A DNA stretch of 64,000 bases from Verrucomicrobiia bacterium. Its GTDB lineage: Bacteria > Verrucomicrobiota > Verrucomicrobiia > Limisphaerales > DSYF01. The position numbers and the translations under genes were made by a program. This document shows positions 23,714-34,564 of the stretch, piece after piece; position 1 is the first letter of the stretch, and every line of letters starts with the position of its first letter. The notes beneath the pieces were generated by a model that was not told the DNA's origin, did not search any database, and saw only the letters and a program-made list of their open reading frames with translations. Where the stretch lies: the NCBI GenBank assembly GCA_035765895.1, contig DASTWL010000016.1, positions 27,299 through 91,298 on the forward strand, read 5' to 3'.

Positions 23714-24346
23714 TCACAGTTGCGACAGGAGGGGGCCGCGGCATTCTGGCCTTACAAATCCAAGCAGGACAGAGGCGAACGCACGGCGGACATTCAGGCG
23801 GAGTTCATTGTCGCTAATTTCGCCAGCCACCCAAAACGACAAACAGCCGCGGAAGGCTAAGGCAAGCAGTTCATCAAGGCGCGAAGCCACTAAAGGCAGG
23901 GCATCTGGAGCAATGCGCTGGCTGCCGCCCTTTAGCGCCATCACCCAAAGTGACCGCGATTGCGACATGACCGCACTTGGCGTCGAGCTCGGGGCGCCGA
24001 GCGCCCCGATGACTGCCCGGTGAACATCGGGCTGCTCAAGCATTTGCTCGACTGCAACGTCCGCCATGGCGAAAGTTCGGTCTATCAGGTCGCCTCTTAT
24101 CGCCCTCGCCTGAAACGCCACCGACATGCGCTCAATCAGCCGGGTGGAAATTGCGCGCATTATTTCCGTTTTACTTCCGAAGTGATTGAACGGAGTCACG
24201 AATCCAACATGTGCCTCTGCCGCGAGGGCGCGCATCGAGAAGTCGGCCGTGCCGGCTGATCGCAGAAGTCGCTCTGCCGCATCGAGGACTGCGTCGCGAG
24301 CAGCTCGCTTGTTTCGGGATCGTAGGGATTCTGTTGACTGGGACAT
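23714..24346 (-). CDS. TetR family transcriptional regulator
   Basis: The 210-residue protein has an N-terminal TetR DNA-binding domain (AVLDAAERLLRSAG, then FSMRALAAEAHVGFVTPFNHFGSKTEIM) and a helical ligand-binding C-terminal half of normal length. It is divergent from the SDR gene with a 67-bp gap that contains a perfect 27-bp palindrome, the usual set-up for a TetR repressor that controls itself and its neighbour. The inducer is unknown. Confidence 0.93.
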   Translation of the reverse strand: MSQSTESLRSRNKRAARDAVLDAAERLLRSAGTADFSMRALAAEAHVGFVTPFNHFGSKTEIMRAISTRLIERMSVAFQARAIRGDLIDRTFAMADVAVEQMLEQPDVHRAVIGALGAPSSTPSAVMSQSRSLWVMALKGGSQRIAPDALPLVASRLDELLALAFRGCLSFWVAGEISDNELRLNVRRAFASVLLGFVRPECRGPLLSQL

Positions 24347-24369
24347 TGGTTTCCTTGTTTCAATTTGAC

Positions 24370-24396
24370 ATCATGATATACAGTGTATATCATGAT
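24370..24396. promoter_or_regulatory. TetR operator: perfect 27-bp palindrome
   Basis: ATCATGATATACA, a central G, then TGTATATCATGAT form a perfect inverted repeat with 13-bp arms. It lies midway between the divergent TetR (start 24346) and SDR (start 24414) genes, so one bound repressor would cover both promoters. The segment is strongly AT-rich. Confidence 0.88.
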
Positions 24397-24413
24397 ATTC
24401 GTTCGGGCACAAT

Positions 24414-25316
24414 ATGAATAATAGTAAAATCAAAACATTCTTAATCACCGGTGTGAGTTCCGGTCTCGGTCAGGCGTTCGCCAAGGCGGCGCTCCAGGCT
24501 GGCCACACCGTGATCGGCACTGTTCGGCATGCCGACGCCGGGGCCGCATTCGCGGCCCTATCAACACGAGCGCACCCTCTTATTCTTGACGTGACCGATT
24601 TCGACGCCATCCCAACTGCGATCATACGAGCCGAACGCGAGGCGGGCCCGATAGATGTCCTCGTGAACAATGCCGGCTATGGTCACGAGGGTGTGCTCGA
24701 AGAGTCAACTCTGAACGAGCTGCGGCAGCAGTTCGACGCCAACGTATTCGGAGCTGTCGCGATGATAAAAGCCATACTACCCGGAATGCGGCAGCGAAGG
24801 TCAGGCCGAATCATCAACGTGACTTCAATGGGGGGCTTCATTACGTTCCCTGGGATTGCATACTACTGCGGGAGCAAGTTCGCGCTTGAGGGAATTTCCG
24901 AGGCACTGGGCAAGGAAGTAAAGCACCTGGGCATTCACGTCACGACCCTCGCTCCCGGCCAATTCCGCACCGATTGGGCAGGTCGCTCAATGCAGCGTTC
25001 GCCGCGAAGTATCGCTGACTACGACCAAGTGATGGACCCCGTTAGGGCAGCCCGCCAAGCCAAGAGCGGCAAGCAGCCGGGCGACCCGGCGAAAGCCGCA
25101 GAAGTGCTCCTTGCGTTGGTTGACTCTGCCGAGCCGCCTGTGCGACTGTTTCTCGGTGAAGACGCCCTCAAGCTTGTTTCCGAAAAAATTGATTCAATAC
25201 GGGCCGAAATGGCGGTGTGGCACCAACTTTCTCGGTCCACGAACTTCTCAGAAATGCCGGACGGCAAAATGATACCGCAGACATCCCTTGCCACCCCTCA
25301 GCAAATTGAGCATTAA
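24414..25316 (+). CDS. Short-chain dehydrogenase/reductase
   Basis: The 300-residue classical SDR has the cofactor motif TGVSSGLG, the NNAG motif (DVLVNNAGYG) and the catalytic Ser...Tyr-x3-Lys in VTSMGGFITFPGIAYYCGSK. The PG motif TLAPGQFRTD follows. The basic residue region after strand 2 (GTVRHADAG) points to NADP(H). Such enzymes with an extended C-terminus act on diverse ketones and alcohols. It is divergent from the TetR gene and very likely repressed by it. Its expression cassette (SDR, TetR, PfpI) is the only intact content of the island. Confidence 0.92.
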   Translation: MNNSKIKTFLITGVSSGLGQAFAKAALQAGHTVIGTVRHADAGAAFAALSTRAHPLILDVTDFDAIPTAIIRAEREAGPIDVLVNNAGYGHEGVLEESTLNELRQQFDANVFGAVAMIKAILPGMRQRRSGRIINVTSMGGFITFPGIAYYCGSKFALEGISEALGKEVKHLGIHVTTLAPGQFRTDWAGRSMQRSPRSIADYDQVMDPVRAARQAKSGKQPGDPAKAAEVLLALVDSAEPPVRLFLGEDALKLVSEKIDSIRAEMAVWHQLSRSTNFSEMPDGKMIPQTSLATPQQIEH

Positions 25317-25780
25317 AATTAATTTTTAACTGCACCAATAGGAATTATAACGATAGAAAAAAATTGTTATGTCGATCTTTTGGGATGATTCTTTGGCATC
25401 AATTTTTGCCTTGGACGTTGTGAATTGTCTATTCGACCTGTTTGTGTCGGGATTCGTGGTTAATCATTTGGGGGGCAGCCGTTTCGACCAGCCGGTTGGA
25501 TTTATGTTTGGCGACGATGCGTGCCAGCATCCTTCGCGGCCTGACCAATCCTCACCGTAGCCGGTTTTTCTTCCCCCGCCATCCAGCAAAGTCCGACGTG
25601 AAGCGCTGCCCAACAGTCTGATTTTCCCAAGCGCGGAAAGTCACGCATCCCAGGGACAGTTTGTTTAATTCGGGCAGGCTGTCGTTTTCGCTCATTCCGT
25701 CCTTCCTCCGCCTCACGTTTCTTCAATCCAGTTGTTACGCGCACCGTTCACGCCATCGTGGCTCAGGGGATCCTCCGCCG
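25317..25780. other. Island right part without supported gene
   Basis: AT-richer DNA after the SDR gene. Short open frames on both strands (for example plus 25369-25560 and minus 25502-25744) have no recognisable content and no ribosome-binding site. I see no gene in it. Confidence 0.5.
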
Positions 25781-25959
25781 ATTGAACGAGGACTTTAAAC
25801 AAACAGAACCAGATTAGGCTGCGCGATAGGCTTGCCGAGATCGAAGGGGTCTTTATTGAAGATGCGGTCCAAGAATCAGACGGCAACCAAACAAAGGCGG
25901 CCAAGCTGCTTGGTATTAGCCAGCAGGCGTTGAGCAAAAAGCTTCTTAGAGACTCATAG
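25743..25959 (+). pseudogene. Fis-type HTH C-terminus of a regulator, broken
   Basis: A plus-strand frame reading LAEIEGVFIEDAVQESDGNQ and then TKAAKLLGISQQALSKKLL ends at TAG 25957-25959. This is the HTH_8 (Fis) domain that closes sigma-54 activators and related regulators. There is no start codon in this frame. The frame one base away, just upstream, reads HAIVAQGILRRLNEDFKQTE and stops at TAG where the HTH frame begins, so a frameshift probably separates the parts. It is a remnant, not a working gene. Confidence 0.6.
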
Positions 25960-26114
25960 TTCGCAGCCCTCAAGCTCGCCCGTGTTCTTTTGCAGCAATT
26001 TGCTAAAGAAAGTCCTTACCTTGGTGCCGCCCGGTTAGTCTTGGTGTTCATCTCAACGGTAACGAAATGTACCTCAGTGCATTTCAGTGCATCGGTTCAC
26101 CCATGCGCGGGCGC
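25960..26114. other. Right end of island next to attR
   Basis: Non-coding. TCAGTGCAT occurs twice with a 10-bp period (26074-26082 and 26084-26092), 22 bp before the repeat; such helically phased repeats beside an att site can be recombinase arm sites. Confidence 0.4.
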
Positions 26115-26141
26115 TTCGAATCCCTTCGCTCGCTCCATTTT
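26115..26141. repeat. attR: 27-bp direct repeat, right copy
   Basis: It is a perfect copy of 21678-21704 (tRNA-Gly T-arm to CCA plus four T) without the rest of a tRNA, so it is not a second tRNA gene but the scar of integration. Confidence 0.85.
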
Positions 26142-26653
26142 CTCCCGCAAATCCGTTTCTTTCTGGAAATCTTCACCAAGCGTTCGTCGTTTTGGGTCGC
26201 GCTTTTCCAGCATATGACCGTCGCTGAAGCCTGAAGGCGCCCGCGCTGTTCATTGGCCGGCCCGGCCGCCACTCGCGCGATGTCCCCGGTGGAACGGATT
26301 CAGGGAGCCGGCAGCAATTTCTTTTTCCGTTTTCGGGAGGTAAATGCGCACTGAGGGAATGAAGTCCAAGCCCGTCTCTAAGCATCTCGCCGTCGCCTGC
26401 CTCATTGGGGTGCGGTAGCGGGCTGGGGGGTGACGACTTCAACCCAGACAACAAATGAACAGCCCGTCCCAACAAATCCCCTCCCAAGGTGATTCCTCCG
26501 CCCGCGTCCGCCGGCCTTACCTGTGGACGCTGACCGCTCATCACACCAGCGGTTTTGGTGCGGCCGGTCATTGGGCCGCCGGGGTGGCACCCGCCAGCGG
26601 GAACGACTGTGCAAGTTCAGCCTGAAACCCCTCAACCAAGCCCCTCATCTCGT
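26142..26653. other. Leader region of the giant strand-repeat gene
   Basis: No convincing gene. Two short frames deserve note: 26344-26418 (24 codons, with GGGAGG just before the ATG) and 26455-26625 (56 codons) whose end, HWAAGVAPASGND, reads like the opening of a strand-repeat module. Either could be a leader or a decayed module. The in-frame extension of the giant gene upstream of 26654 is not used, because the signal peptide starts there. Confidence 0.4.
26344..26418 (+). CDS. Possible 24-residue leader peptide
   Basis: A GGGAGG sequence 3 bases before the ATG gives one of the better ribosome-binding sites in the region, although the spacing is short. The peptide starts MRTEGMKSKPVSK. 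It lies 235 bp before the giant gene. No similarity is known to me. Confidence 0.25.
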   Translation: MRTEGMKSKPVSKHLAVACLIGVR

Positions 26654-29600
26654 ATGAACAAGAAATACTGCCTGATTGCCGCAGTGACACTGGTCGCGGC
26701 GTTGAACAGCCGCGCGACCGACAGCAGTTGGAATGCGGACGCTGCCGGGAACTGGAGCGATGCGACCAAGTGGACGGCTGGCGTCCCTAACGCCGCCGGG
26801 GATACGGCCAATCTCACCTTCGACCTCACGGCTGCCCGCACGGTGACGAATGATGCGACTTCGCGCAGCGTGGGCACGTTGAACATTGGCGATCCGACTC
26901 CCGGTTACTTCGTCTACACGGTGGCGGCGAGTGGGGGGGCGAGTTTGATATTCAACAACAACGGCAACGGTGCGTTGCTGGCCAAACCGACGGCTGCCAA
27001 TACCGTTTTGGACGTGATTTCCGCGCCGATCACGCTGGCGGACGATCTGACCATTGATACCGCCGTGACAGGCACGGACAACAGCGGCAATTCCTTGCGA
27101 ATCGCCGGAACGATCAGCGAAAGCGGGTCGCGCACGCTCACCAAGAATGGGGTCGGGGGTGTTTATATTAACAACAGTGGAAACACCTACAGCGGTGGCA
27201 CGATCCTGAATGCGGGCGAGATTCAGTTCTCCACCAGCTTCGCGTTTGGTTCAGGGCCGTTGATCATCAACGGCGGGTCGCTGGCCGCGCGCATCGCCAG
27301 CCGGACGCTCACCAATGCGTTGACGGTCGGCGGCGATTTTACGTTCAACAGCGCCAACGCCGGCGGCAACGCCCTCACCTTGACGGGAGACGTTAACCTC
27401 GGTTCAGCAACCCGGACGATCACGGTCGCCAGCACGGCGAATCCCAGCGCCTTCATGTCGGGGGTTATTTCCGGCAATCCCGGCGTCGGTCTCATCAAAG
27501 CTGGTCCCTCCACCTTCAATATTTCCGGCTCGAACACCTTCAGCGGCGACACCCGCATCGCGGCCGGCAGCCTGCAACTGAGCCTGACCCCGGGAGGGCC
27601 GTCGGGCACCAGTCTGGCGTTGCAGAACAGCACCGTGGACTTGAATGTGGCCGATGCGGGCGCTTTGAGTTTTCGCGGCAGCGTCGGAACCGTGGCGGCG
27701 GTCCTGGGAGGCCTGAAAGGCTCGCGCAATCAGAGCTTGCTCAACACTTCGAGTGTGGGCGTGGCCCTGACCGTCGGCAACAATGGCCAAAGCACAACTT
27801 ACTCCGGCGTATTGAGCGGTGCTGGCGGCAGCCTGACCAAGATCGGCGCCGGGACATTGATTCTTTCGGGCGCCAACACCTACGACGGCGCCACCACCAT
27901 CAGTGGTGGTTCGTTGCAGTTGGGCGACGGCGGGGCCACGGGTTCGCTTTATGGCCTGGGCTACATTCAGGATGACGGCAACCTGACGATCAACCGGAAT
28001 AATGAGACGGTGCAGGGCGTGGACTTCGGCGGCGGTTATATCACGGGCATTGGCTCGTTCACCCAGGCCGGCACCGGCACGACCACTTTTACACAGGGGA
28101 ACAGCTACAGCGGCACCACAACCGTCAGCGCCGGCAAATTGGTCGTGGATTCACAGCAGGCCAGCGCGGGCGCCGCGAGTGTTGCCGACGGCGCCAGCCT
28201 TGGCGTTAACGTGACCAGTTGGGCACAATGGCAGCCGGCCACAATGACCTTGGGGACGAGCGCCGGCTGCACCTTGGAATTCAACAACGTGGCCAACGCG
28301 GGCACGACCACGGCCCCGCTCAACCCCGGTTCGGTGACCCGGAATGGAACCGTGACGGTCCACGTCAAAAGCATCAGCGGGGCCATTGCCGTTGGGGGCA
28401 CCGGTTACCCGCTCCTGGGCAACATGGCCGGCTCGACGGCCGGTTACACGTTGGGCATCCAGCCGCCGGGGGTGAGCGGTCATCTCGCGGTTTCGGGAAC
28501 CACCCTGACCTTCGTGGTGGACACCGTTTCGGATATTTGGAATGCCGCCGCCCCTGGAGGAAACTGGGATGTCCTCAGCACTGCCAATTGGGCGGGCAAC
28601 GCCGCCAATAATTCGCCAGTGAACACCTACAAAGATGGCGATAGTGTTCTGTTCAATGACACCGTTGCTGGTCCACAGGCCGTCACGGTGACGGCGGCGG
28701 TGTCGCCGGGCCAGGTGAACGTGGACAACACGGCCACGGAATACGCCATTGCCTCCAGCGGCGCGAACGTCATCGGCGGAACCACCGGCCTGGCCAAATC
28801 GGGCAGTGGCACCCTCACGCTTTCCGGCCCGAACACTTACAGCGGCGGCACCACCTTGAGTGCCGGCCAGTTGAACATCAACGACGGCGGCACGAGCAGT
28901 GCCAATTCGGCGATTGGCACCGGCCCGTTGACCATCAACGGCGGTTCCTTGGGGAACACGGGGCCGGGCGATGTCACCTTGCTCCCCAATAATCCGCAAA
29001 ACTGGAACGGCGACTTCGGTTACGCTGGCGCAGGTTACAACCTGAATCTCGGCACGGGGGCCGTAACGCCCAATGCCAGCCGGCAGATTAACGTCAGCGC
29101 CAACACGCTCAGCGTGGGTGGCGCAATTGGCGGCGGAACGATTTCGCTGACCAAGACGGGGGACGGTGCCCTGACGCTTTCCGGCGCGAACACCTTCGGC
29201 GGCGGGATGACCCTCTCGGCCGGCCAGTTGAACCTGGGTAATGGCTCCGCGGTCGGCACGGGCACGTTTACGATCACCGGTGGCACGCTTGACAACACGA
29301 GCGGCGGCGATTTGACGCTGCTCCCGAACAATGCGCAGGTCTGGGGTGGCAACTTTTCCTACGCCGGCACGGCGAACAGCCTCAACCTCGGCACCGGACC
29401 TGTGACCCTGACGGGCACCCGCACGGTGAACGTGGATGCCAACACGCTGACCATCGGCGGATCCATCAGCGGCGCGTTTGGCCTGACCAAAACGGGTGCG
29501 GGCACGCTGGTGCTTTTGAATGCCAATACCTACGGGAACAACGGCGCTTCCGACACCGCTGTCAACGGGGGCACCGTGGTCATCGGCCGCGACCAGGCAT

Positions 29601-32600
29601 TTGGCAGCAGCCGGTTGAACCTGGCCGATGGCGTCACGCTTCAATCGTCCGACAGCACCGCGCGGGTCATTACCAACAATCTCAACTTTGGCAGTGGTGC
29701 CGGCGGAAACAACATCTTCGCAGGAACGGGAAATTTGAAATTCACAGGTTCCGCTGCCAACAGCTCGTCGAAGATTCTGACGGTGAACAATCCGGTGACG
29801 GAGTTCAGCGGCGTGTTGGGCGGAGCCATGGCCCGCACCGTGGCCGGCACGGGCAAGCTCATCCTGAGCGGTGCGAACACCTACAGTCAGGGCACTACCA
29901 TCAGCCCGGGTGCGACATTGCAACTGGGCAACGGCGGCGGCACGGGTTCACTCTCCACCAGCGGGGCCATCGTCAACGACGGCACCCTGATCTTCAACCG
30001 CACCAATGCGCTCGTGCAAGGCACTCATTTCAACGGCGGTCCCATCACCGGGGCTGGTTCCGTGGTGCAGGATGGCGCCGGCACCACCACACTGACGGCG
30101 GCGAACACCTACACCGGTGGCACCACTGTTAACAACGGCGAGTTGTTCATCACCCCGGCCTATCAGGCGGGAGGAGACGTTGCCGTCGCCAATAACGCCA
30201 GTTTTGGTGTCTCGGCCAGTTCGGTGAGCAACAGCGCCACGATTGGCAGCCTTACCTTGGGCGCCGGTGGCGCGACGACGCTGGACTTCTCCTACACCTT
30301 CGTCGGGAATCCGACCAACGCCGCCCTTCAGGCGGGCGTGGTCACCATCAACGGCACCAGCGTCATCCGCATCGGCGGCAGTTTTGCGGTGGGCACCTTC
30401 CCGGTCCTCAAATACGGCAGCCTTTCGGGCGCGTTCGCCAGCACGGTTGAAGGTCCGCGTGGCGTAACGGCAACGCTTTCCAACGACGTGGTGAACAAGG
30501 TGCTCTATGTGATGGTTTCCTCCGTGGGTGAGGGCATCGTCTGGACGGGAACCAACAGCATTTCTCCGAACCTCTGGGATCTGAACACAACCACCAATTG
30601 GCTGATTGGCGGCTTGCCGACCGTGTATCTGGAGACGGTGCCGCCGGGCGACGCGGTTACTTTCAATGATTCGGGCAGCGGCTCGGTGCTGGTGAGCAAC
30701 ACCGTCAGCCCGGCCAGCGTCACCATCAACAACACGGCGGTCAACTACACCTTCCAGGGCAACGGACAGATCAATTCCGCGTCCGGGCTGACGAAAGTCG
30801 GCGCCGGCACGGTGACGATGAACGTGCCTGGCACCTACCTGGGCAGCACGGTGCTCTCGAACGGCACCTTCAGCCTTGGGGCCAACCAGTCACTGGCCAA
30901 TCTTACCGGCAACAGTGCGGTGACCGCCTCAACGGGCTCGCCGATGCTCACGGTCAATAACAGTTCAAACACCACGTTCGCCGGCAACATCACGGGCATT
31001 GGCACCCTGACCAAGACCGGCAACGGTGTGCTCACGCTGCCGGGCAGCAACAGCGTCTCCGTGAACGTCTTTGTGCGCGCCGGTGCGCTGACGCTCGATT
31101 CGGGCGCGCTCACGGCGGGCAGCTACGTGAGCGTCGCCCAAGGCGGCACTGAAAACGGCACGCTGACGTTGAAAGGCACGGCGAACTTTACGGGCAACAA
31201 CGACCTCAACGTGGGCGACGTGGGTTCGTCCGTGGGCACCTTGTATGTTCAAGATTCGGCCAGCCTCATGGTCAACTCGCTCTTCATCGGTTCGGCCAAC
31301 GCGGCGAGTTCCACCGCCACCGGCACGGTCTATCAAACCGGCGGCACCGTGACCCAACTGGCCACCGGTGCGGGCACGTTCTGCATCGGCGGCCGGGTCG
31401 AAGCCACCTCCGTCGGCGGCGTGGGCGTTTACAACCTCTCCGGCGGCACCTTGACCGCCGGTGGCGGCATCCGCGTGGGCTCGGCCGGACCGGGCACGTT
31501 CAATCAGTCCGGCGGCCTCGTCAACGCCAACGGGGACGTGAACATCATGCGCTTCGCCGGGGCCAGCGGCACTTACAACTTGGAAGGTGGGGTCTTGCGC
31601 GCGGCTCGCGTCACTTCGTCCATCGCGGCCAACGCCACGTTTAACTTCAATGGTGGCGTGCTGGTCCCGAGTGGCGACAATTTCGGATTTTTGACCAACC
31701 TGACTCTGGTCAATGTCCGCAACGGTGGCGCGATCGTGGACACCACCAACTTCAACGTCACCATTGCCTCAAGTTTGCAGCACAGCACGATCGAAGGCGA
31801 CAATCCCACCGACGGCGGCTTGATCAAGCGCGGCAACGGCTCGTTGACCCTGGCCGACAATATGTATTCATCCTACACGGGTCCGACGGTGGTCAGCGCC
31901 GGCACTTTGAATGTTGGCCCCAATTCGGCTTACACGCTGAACACCCTGACGGTCAGTAATGCCGTGCTCGGCTTGATGGTGAATGGCGGCTCGGGATCGG
32001 TCAGCGCGGCGACCCTGAACCTGGCCGGCACATCGGCGATGAATCTGAACTACGACCAGCTGTCCGGCACACCCGCCGTGGCGCTCAACATCGCCGGTGG
32101 TGTCAACGTCTCGGGCACCACCACAATCAACGTGCTGGGTTACGGTTTTTCCGCGGGTCAGTTCCCGCTGGTGGATTATACCGGCACGCCATTGGCGAAC
32201 CTGAGCAACTTCCAGTTGGGCGCACTGCCTTACGGTGTCACGGCCACGTTGTCGAACAACACGGCCAACACATCCATCGATCTGGTGGTGACGGCGGTGG
32301 GCTCGTTGAACTGGGTTCCGCTCGTGGCCAATGATGGGTTCGGAGCCTCCAGCTTCAACACAGGCAACAGCTGGCAGGACTTCACGCCGCCCTCAAACAT
32401 CAACGGGTATTCCACGCGCTCGTTCTTGCTGCGTTCCCCGGCGGACACCAGTGCTTACACCTTCGGTGGAAGCATTCTGGCGGTTGATCTGGGAGGACAA
32501 CTTCTGTTCAAGGGGACCGGCGGGCAGATCATCACCGTTGACAATCTGCTGATGAATGGCGGGTTGGTGCTTTACGGGGTTTCGACGTCCGACAATCTCA

Positions 32601-33499
32601 CGGAAACCTTGGCAGGTTCGGTCACACTCCAAACCGGCTTAACCAGCACCATGGCTGCCAACGGCAGCTCGGGGGCGGCGGAAACCTTGAATGTGACCGC
32701 CCTCATCGCCGGCGGTGGCAATCTCCAGATCAACGGCGTCAGCGGCAATGTGGGCACCATTGTGCTGGCCGCGAACAATACCTACACCGGCGCCACGACC
32801 GTGGCGGCGGGGACGCTCGTGGTCAACGGAGCGAACGGCAATTCGCCGGTCACCGTTTACCCCGGTGGCACTCTTAGTGGCGTCGGTTCCATCAATGGTC
32901 CGGTTAACGTGCAAGCCGGAGGCAATCTGATTCCTGGCACGCCTGCTCGTGGGGCGCTGACGGCCGCCATCGGCACGCTGACGGCGGGCAACACCACGAT
33001 TGGCGGCACGGCGATCATGAGGGTTGATCGAACGGCGGTGCCGGCCAGCGACAAACTGGCGGCGCCCAGCGTGGTGGTCGGTCCGGGGGCGACGTTGACC
33101 GTGAACAACCTTGGATCAACCGGGTTTGTCGCGGGCGACACCTTCACGCTGTTCAGCACGCCGATCAGCGGCGCATTCGGGACGGTGAATCTGCCGGCAT
33201 TGCCGAGTCCCGATTTGTATTGGACGAACAAGCTGGCCGTGGATGGGACCATCGCCGTGGTCAGCAGCACCACGGTCAATCCCAACCCGACGAACCTTTC
33301 GGTTTCGGTGGGGGGCGGCAACATGATCTTGTCCTGGCCGGAGGATCACACGGGCTGGACGCTGCAGGTGCAGACCAACTCCCGCGCGGTCGGCCTGAGC
33401 ACCAACTGGGTGGATGTGCCCGGCTCCGCAACGACGAACTCCGTCACGACACCTGTGGGCACAGCCAACGGTGCGGTATTCTATCGCCTGAAGCTCTGA
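26654..33499 (+). CDS. Giant secreted autotransporter-associated beta-strand repeat protein
   Basis: From the ATG at 26654 the protein has 2281 residues, with a signal peptide ([21 protein letters not shown]). At least ten to twelve copies of the strand repeat are visible, with cores such as [40 protein letters not shown] and [20 protein letters not shown], predicting a long right-handed beta-helix. There is no C-terminal autotransporter barrel. The last 60 residues form a domain ([11 protein letters not shown]...FYRLKL) shared with other secreted proteins in this window. The segment from about residue 1885 to 2215 is a full copy of the module that precedes GH115 at 34565. The role is probably extracellular or surface adhesion or scaffolding; this is inference. 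A pseudopilin gene follows 37 bp later. Confidence 0.92.
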   Translation: MNKKYCLIAAVTLVAALNSRATDSSWNADAAGNWSDATKWTAGVPNAAGDTANLTFDLTAARTVTNDATSRSVGTLNIGDPTPGYFVYTVAASGGASLIFNNNGNGALLAKPTAANTVLDVISAPITLADDLTIDTAVTGTDNSGNSLRIAGTISESGSRTLTKNGVGGVYINNSGNTYSGGTILNAGEIQFSTSFAFGSGPLIINGGSLAARIASRTLTNALTVGGDFTFNSANAGGNALTLTGDVNLGSATRTITVASTANPSAFMSGVISGNPGVGLIKAGPSTFNISGSNTFSGDTRIAAGSLQLSLTPGGPSGTSLALQNSTVDLNVADAGALSFRGSVGTVAAVLGGLKGSRNQSLLNTSSVGVALTVGNNGQSTTYSGVLSGAGGSLTKIGAGTLILSGANTYDGATTISGGSLQLGDGGATGSLYGLGYIQDDGNLTINRNNETVQGVDFGGGYITGIGSFTQAGTGTTTFTQGNSYSGTTTVSAGKLVVDSQQASAGAASVADGASLGVNVTSWAQWQPATMTLGTSAGCTLEFNNVANAGTTTAPLNPGSVTRNGTVTVHVKSISGAIAVGGTGYPLLGNMAGSTAGYTLGIQPPGVSGHLAVSGTTLTFVVDTVSDIWNAAAPGGNWDVLSTANWAGNAANNSPVNTYKDGDSVLFNDTVAGPQAVTVTAAVSPGQVNVDNTATEYAIASSGANVIGGTTGLAKSGSGTLTLSGPNTYSGGTTLSAGQLNINDGGTSSANSAIGTGPLTINGGSLGNTGPGDVTLLPNNPQNWNGDFGYAGAGYNLNLGTGAVTPNASRQINVSANTLSVGGAIGGGTISLTKTGDGALTLSGANTFGGGMTLSAGQLNLGNGSAVGTGTFTITGGTLDNTSGGDLTLLPNNAQVWGGNFSYAGTANSLNLGTGPVTLTGTRTVNVDANTLTIGGSISGAFGLTKTGAGTLVLLNANTYGNNGASDTAVNGGTVVIGRDQAFGSSRLNLADGVTLQSSDSTARVITNNLNFGSGAGGNNIFAGTGNLKFTGSAANSSSKILTVNNPVTEFSGVLGGAMARTVAGTGKLILSGANTYSQGTTISPGATLQLGNGGGTGSLSTSGAIVNDGTLIFNRTNALVQGTHFNGGPITGAGSVVQDGAGTTTLTAANTYTGGTTVNNGELFITPAYQAGGDVAVANNASFGVSASSVSNSATIGSLTLGAGGATTLDFSYTFVGNPTNAALQAGVVTINGTSVIRIGGSFAVGTFPVLKYGSLSGAFASTVEGPRGVTATLSNDVVNKVLYVMVSSVGEGIVWTGTNSISPNLWDLNTTTNWLIGGLPTVYLETVPPGDAVTFNDSGSGSVLVSNTVSPASVTINNTAVNYTFQGNGQINSASGLTKVGAGTVTMNVPGTYLGSTVLSNGTFSLGANQSLANLTGNSAVTASTGSPMLTVNNSSNTTFAGNITGIGTLTKTGNGVLTLPGSNSVSVNVFVRAGALTLDSGALTAGSYVSVAQGGTENGTLTLKGTANFTGNNDLNVGDVGSSVGTLYVQDSASLMVNSLFIGSANAASSTATGTVYQTGGTVTQLATGAGTFCIGGRVEATSVGGVGVYNLSGGTLTAGGGIRVGSAGPGTFNQSGGLVNANGDVNIMRFAGASGTYNLEGGVLRAARVTSSIAANATFNFNGGVLVPSGDNFGFLTNLTLVNVRNGGAIVDTTNFNVTIASSLQHSTIEGDNPTDGGLIKRGNGSLTLADNMYSSYTGPTVVSAGTLNVGPNSAYTLNTLTVSNAVLGLMVNGGSGSVSAATLNLAGTSAMNLNYDQLSGTPAVALNIAGGVNVSGTTTINVLGYGFSAGQFPLVDYTGTPLANLSNFQLGALPYGVTATLSNNTANTSIDLVVTAVGSLNWVPLVANDGFGASSFNTGNSWQDFTPPSNINGYSTRSFLLRSPADTSAYTFGGSILAVDLGGQLLFKGTGGQIITVDNLLMNGGLVLYGVSTSDNLTETLAGSVTLQTGLTSTMAANGSSGAAETLNVTALIAGGGNLQINGVSGNVGTIVLAANNTYTGATTVAAGTLVVNGANGNSPVTVYPGGTLSGVGSINGPVNVQAGGNLIPGTPARGALTAAIGTLTAGNTTIGGTAIMRVDRTAVPASDKLAAPSVVVGPGATLTVNNLGSTGFVAGDTFTLFSTPISGAFGTVNLPALPSPDLYWTNKLAVDGTIAVVSSTTVNPNPTNLSVSVGGGNMILSWPEDHTGWTLQVQTNSRAVGLSTNWVDVPGSATTNSVTTPVGTANGAVFYRLKL

Positions 33500-33536
33500 C
33501 GGTTGGTCAGAGCGGGAGAAACTGGAAAGCATTATC

Positions 33537-34310
<774 letters not shown>

Positions 34311-34564
34311 CACGCCGGCATCTCGAAGCCGCGGCAGCCAACCTCATGGAGAGCTGATTGAAATCAGGGTTTCTGCGTTCATCAAGCGGGCCGGTCGGCG
34401 GGGCGCGTGGTGTTGGTTGTGCCTGGCGCGGTCTCAGCGATGCATGTGTCTCCCCATTGCGCGGCGCGGCGAAACAACATCACGCCCACGTGCTTCACCA
34501 CGCCTTGACGTTGGAAAGCGCGATGCGTCCCGCAGCCTCTGACCCATCATAAAGGCAGACGTCC
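34311..34564. other. Intergenic, no feature seen
   Basis: The 254 bp before the GH115 fusion gene have no supported gene and no clear hairpin or terminator. Confidence 0.5.

Larger units (their letters stand above)
21678..26141. mobile_element. Integrated genomic island at tRNA-Gly (remnant, no integrase)
   Basis: A 4.46-kb segment is bounded by perfect 27-bp direct repeats made from the tRNA-Gly 3' end plus four T. Inside are a truncated DUF2779 gene, a frameshifted PEGA-like gene, a PfpI/TetR/SDR cassette with its own operator, and a broken Fis-type HTH. Parts are clearly AT-richer than the flanking DNA. I find no tyrosine recombinase, so the element has lost its mobility genes or was mobilised in trans. 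Confidence 0.75.

Noticed and set aside
25369..25560. 63-codon plus-strand frame in the island
   Set aside because: No ribosome-binding site, hydrophobic but featureless, and in a region of gene debris.
26115..26141. Second tRNA-Gly gene
   Set aside because: Only the T-arm and 3' acceptor strand are present; the D-arm, anticodon arm and 5' acceptor strand are missing. It is the att repeat.
26173..26571. Minus-strand 132-codon frame before the giant gene
   Set aside because: Pro/Arg/Gly-rich, no recognisable domain, no ribosome-binding site; it overlaps the probable promoter of the giant gene.
26654..33499. Classical autotransporter (type V secretion)
   Set aside because: The strand repeats are of the autotransporter-associated type, but the C-terminus has no beta-barrel and ends in a small soluble-looking domain. 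The same is true of the protein at 53550.
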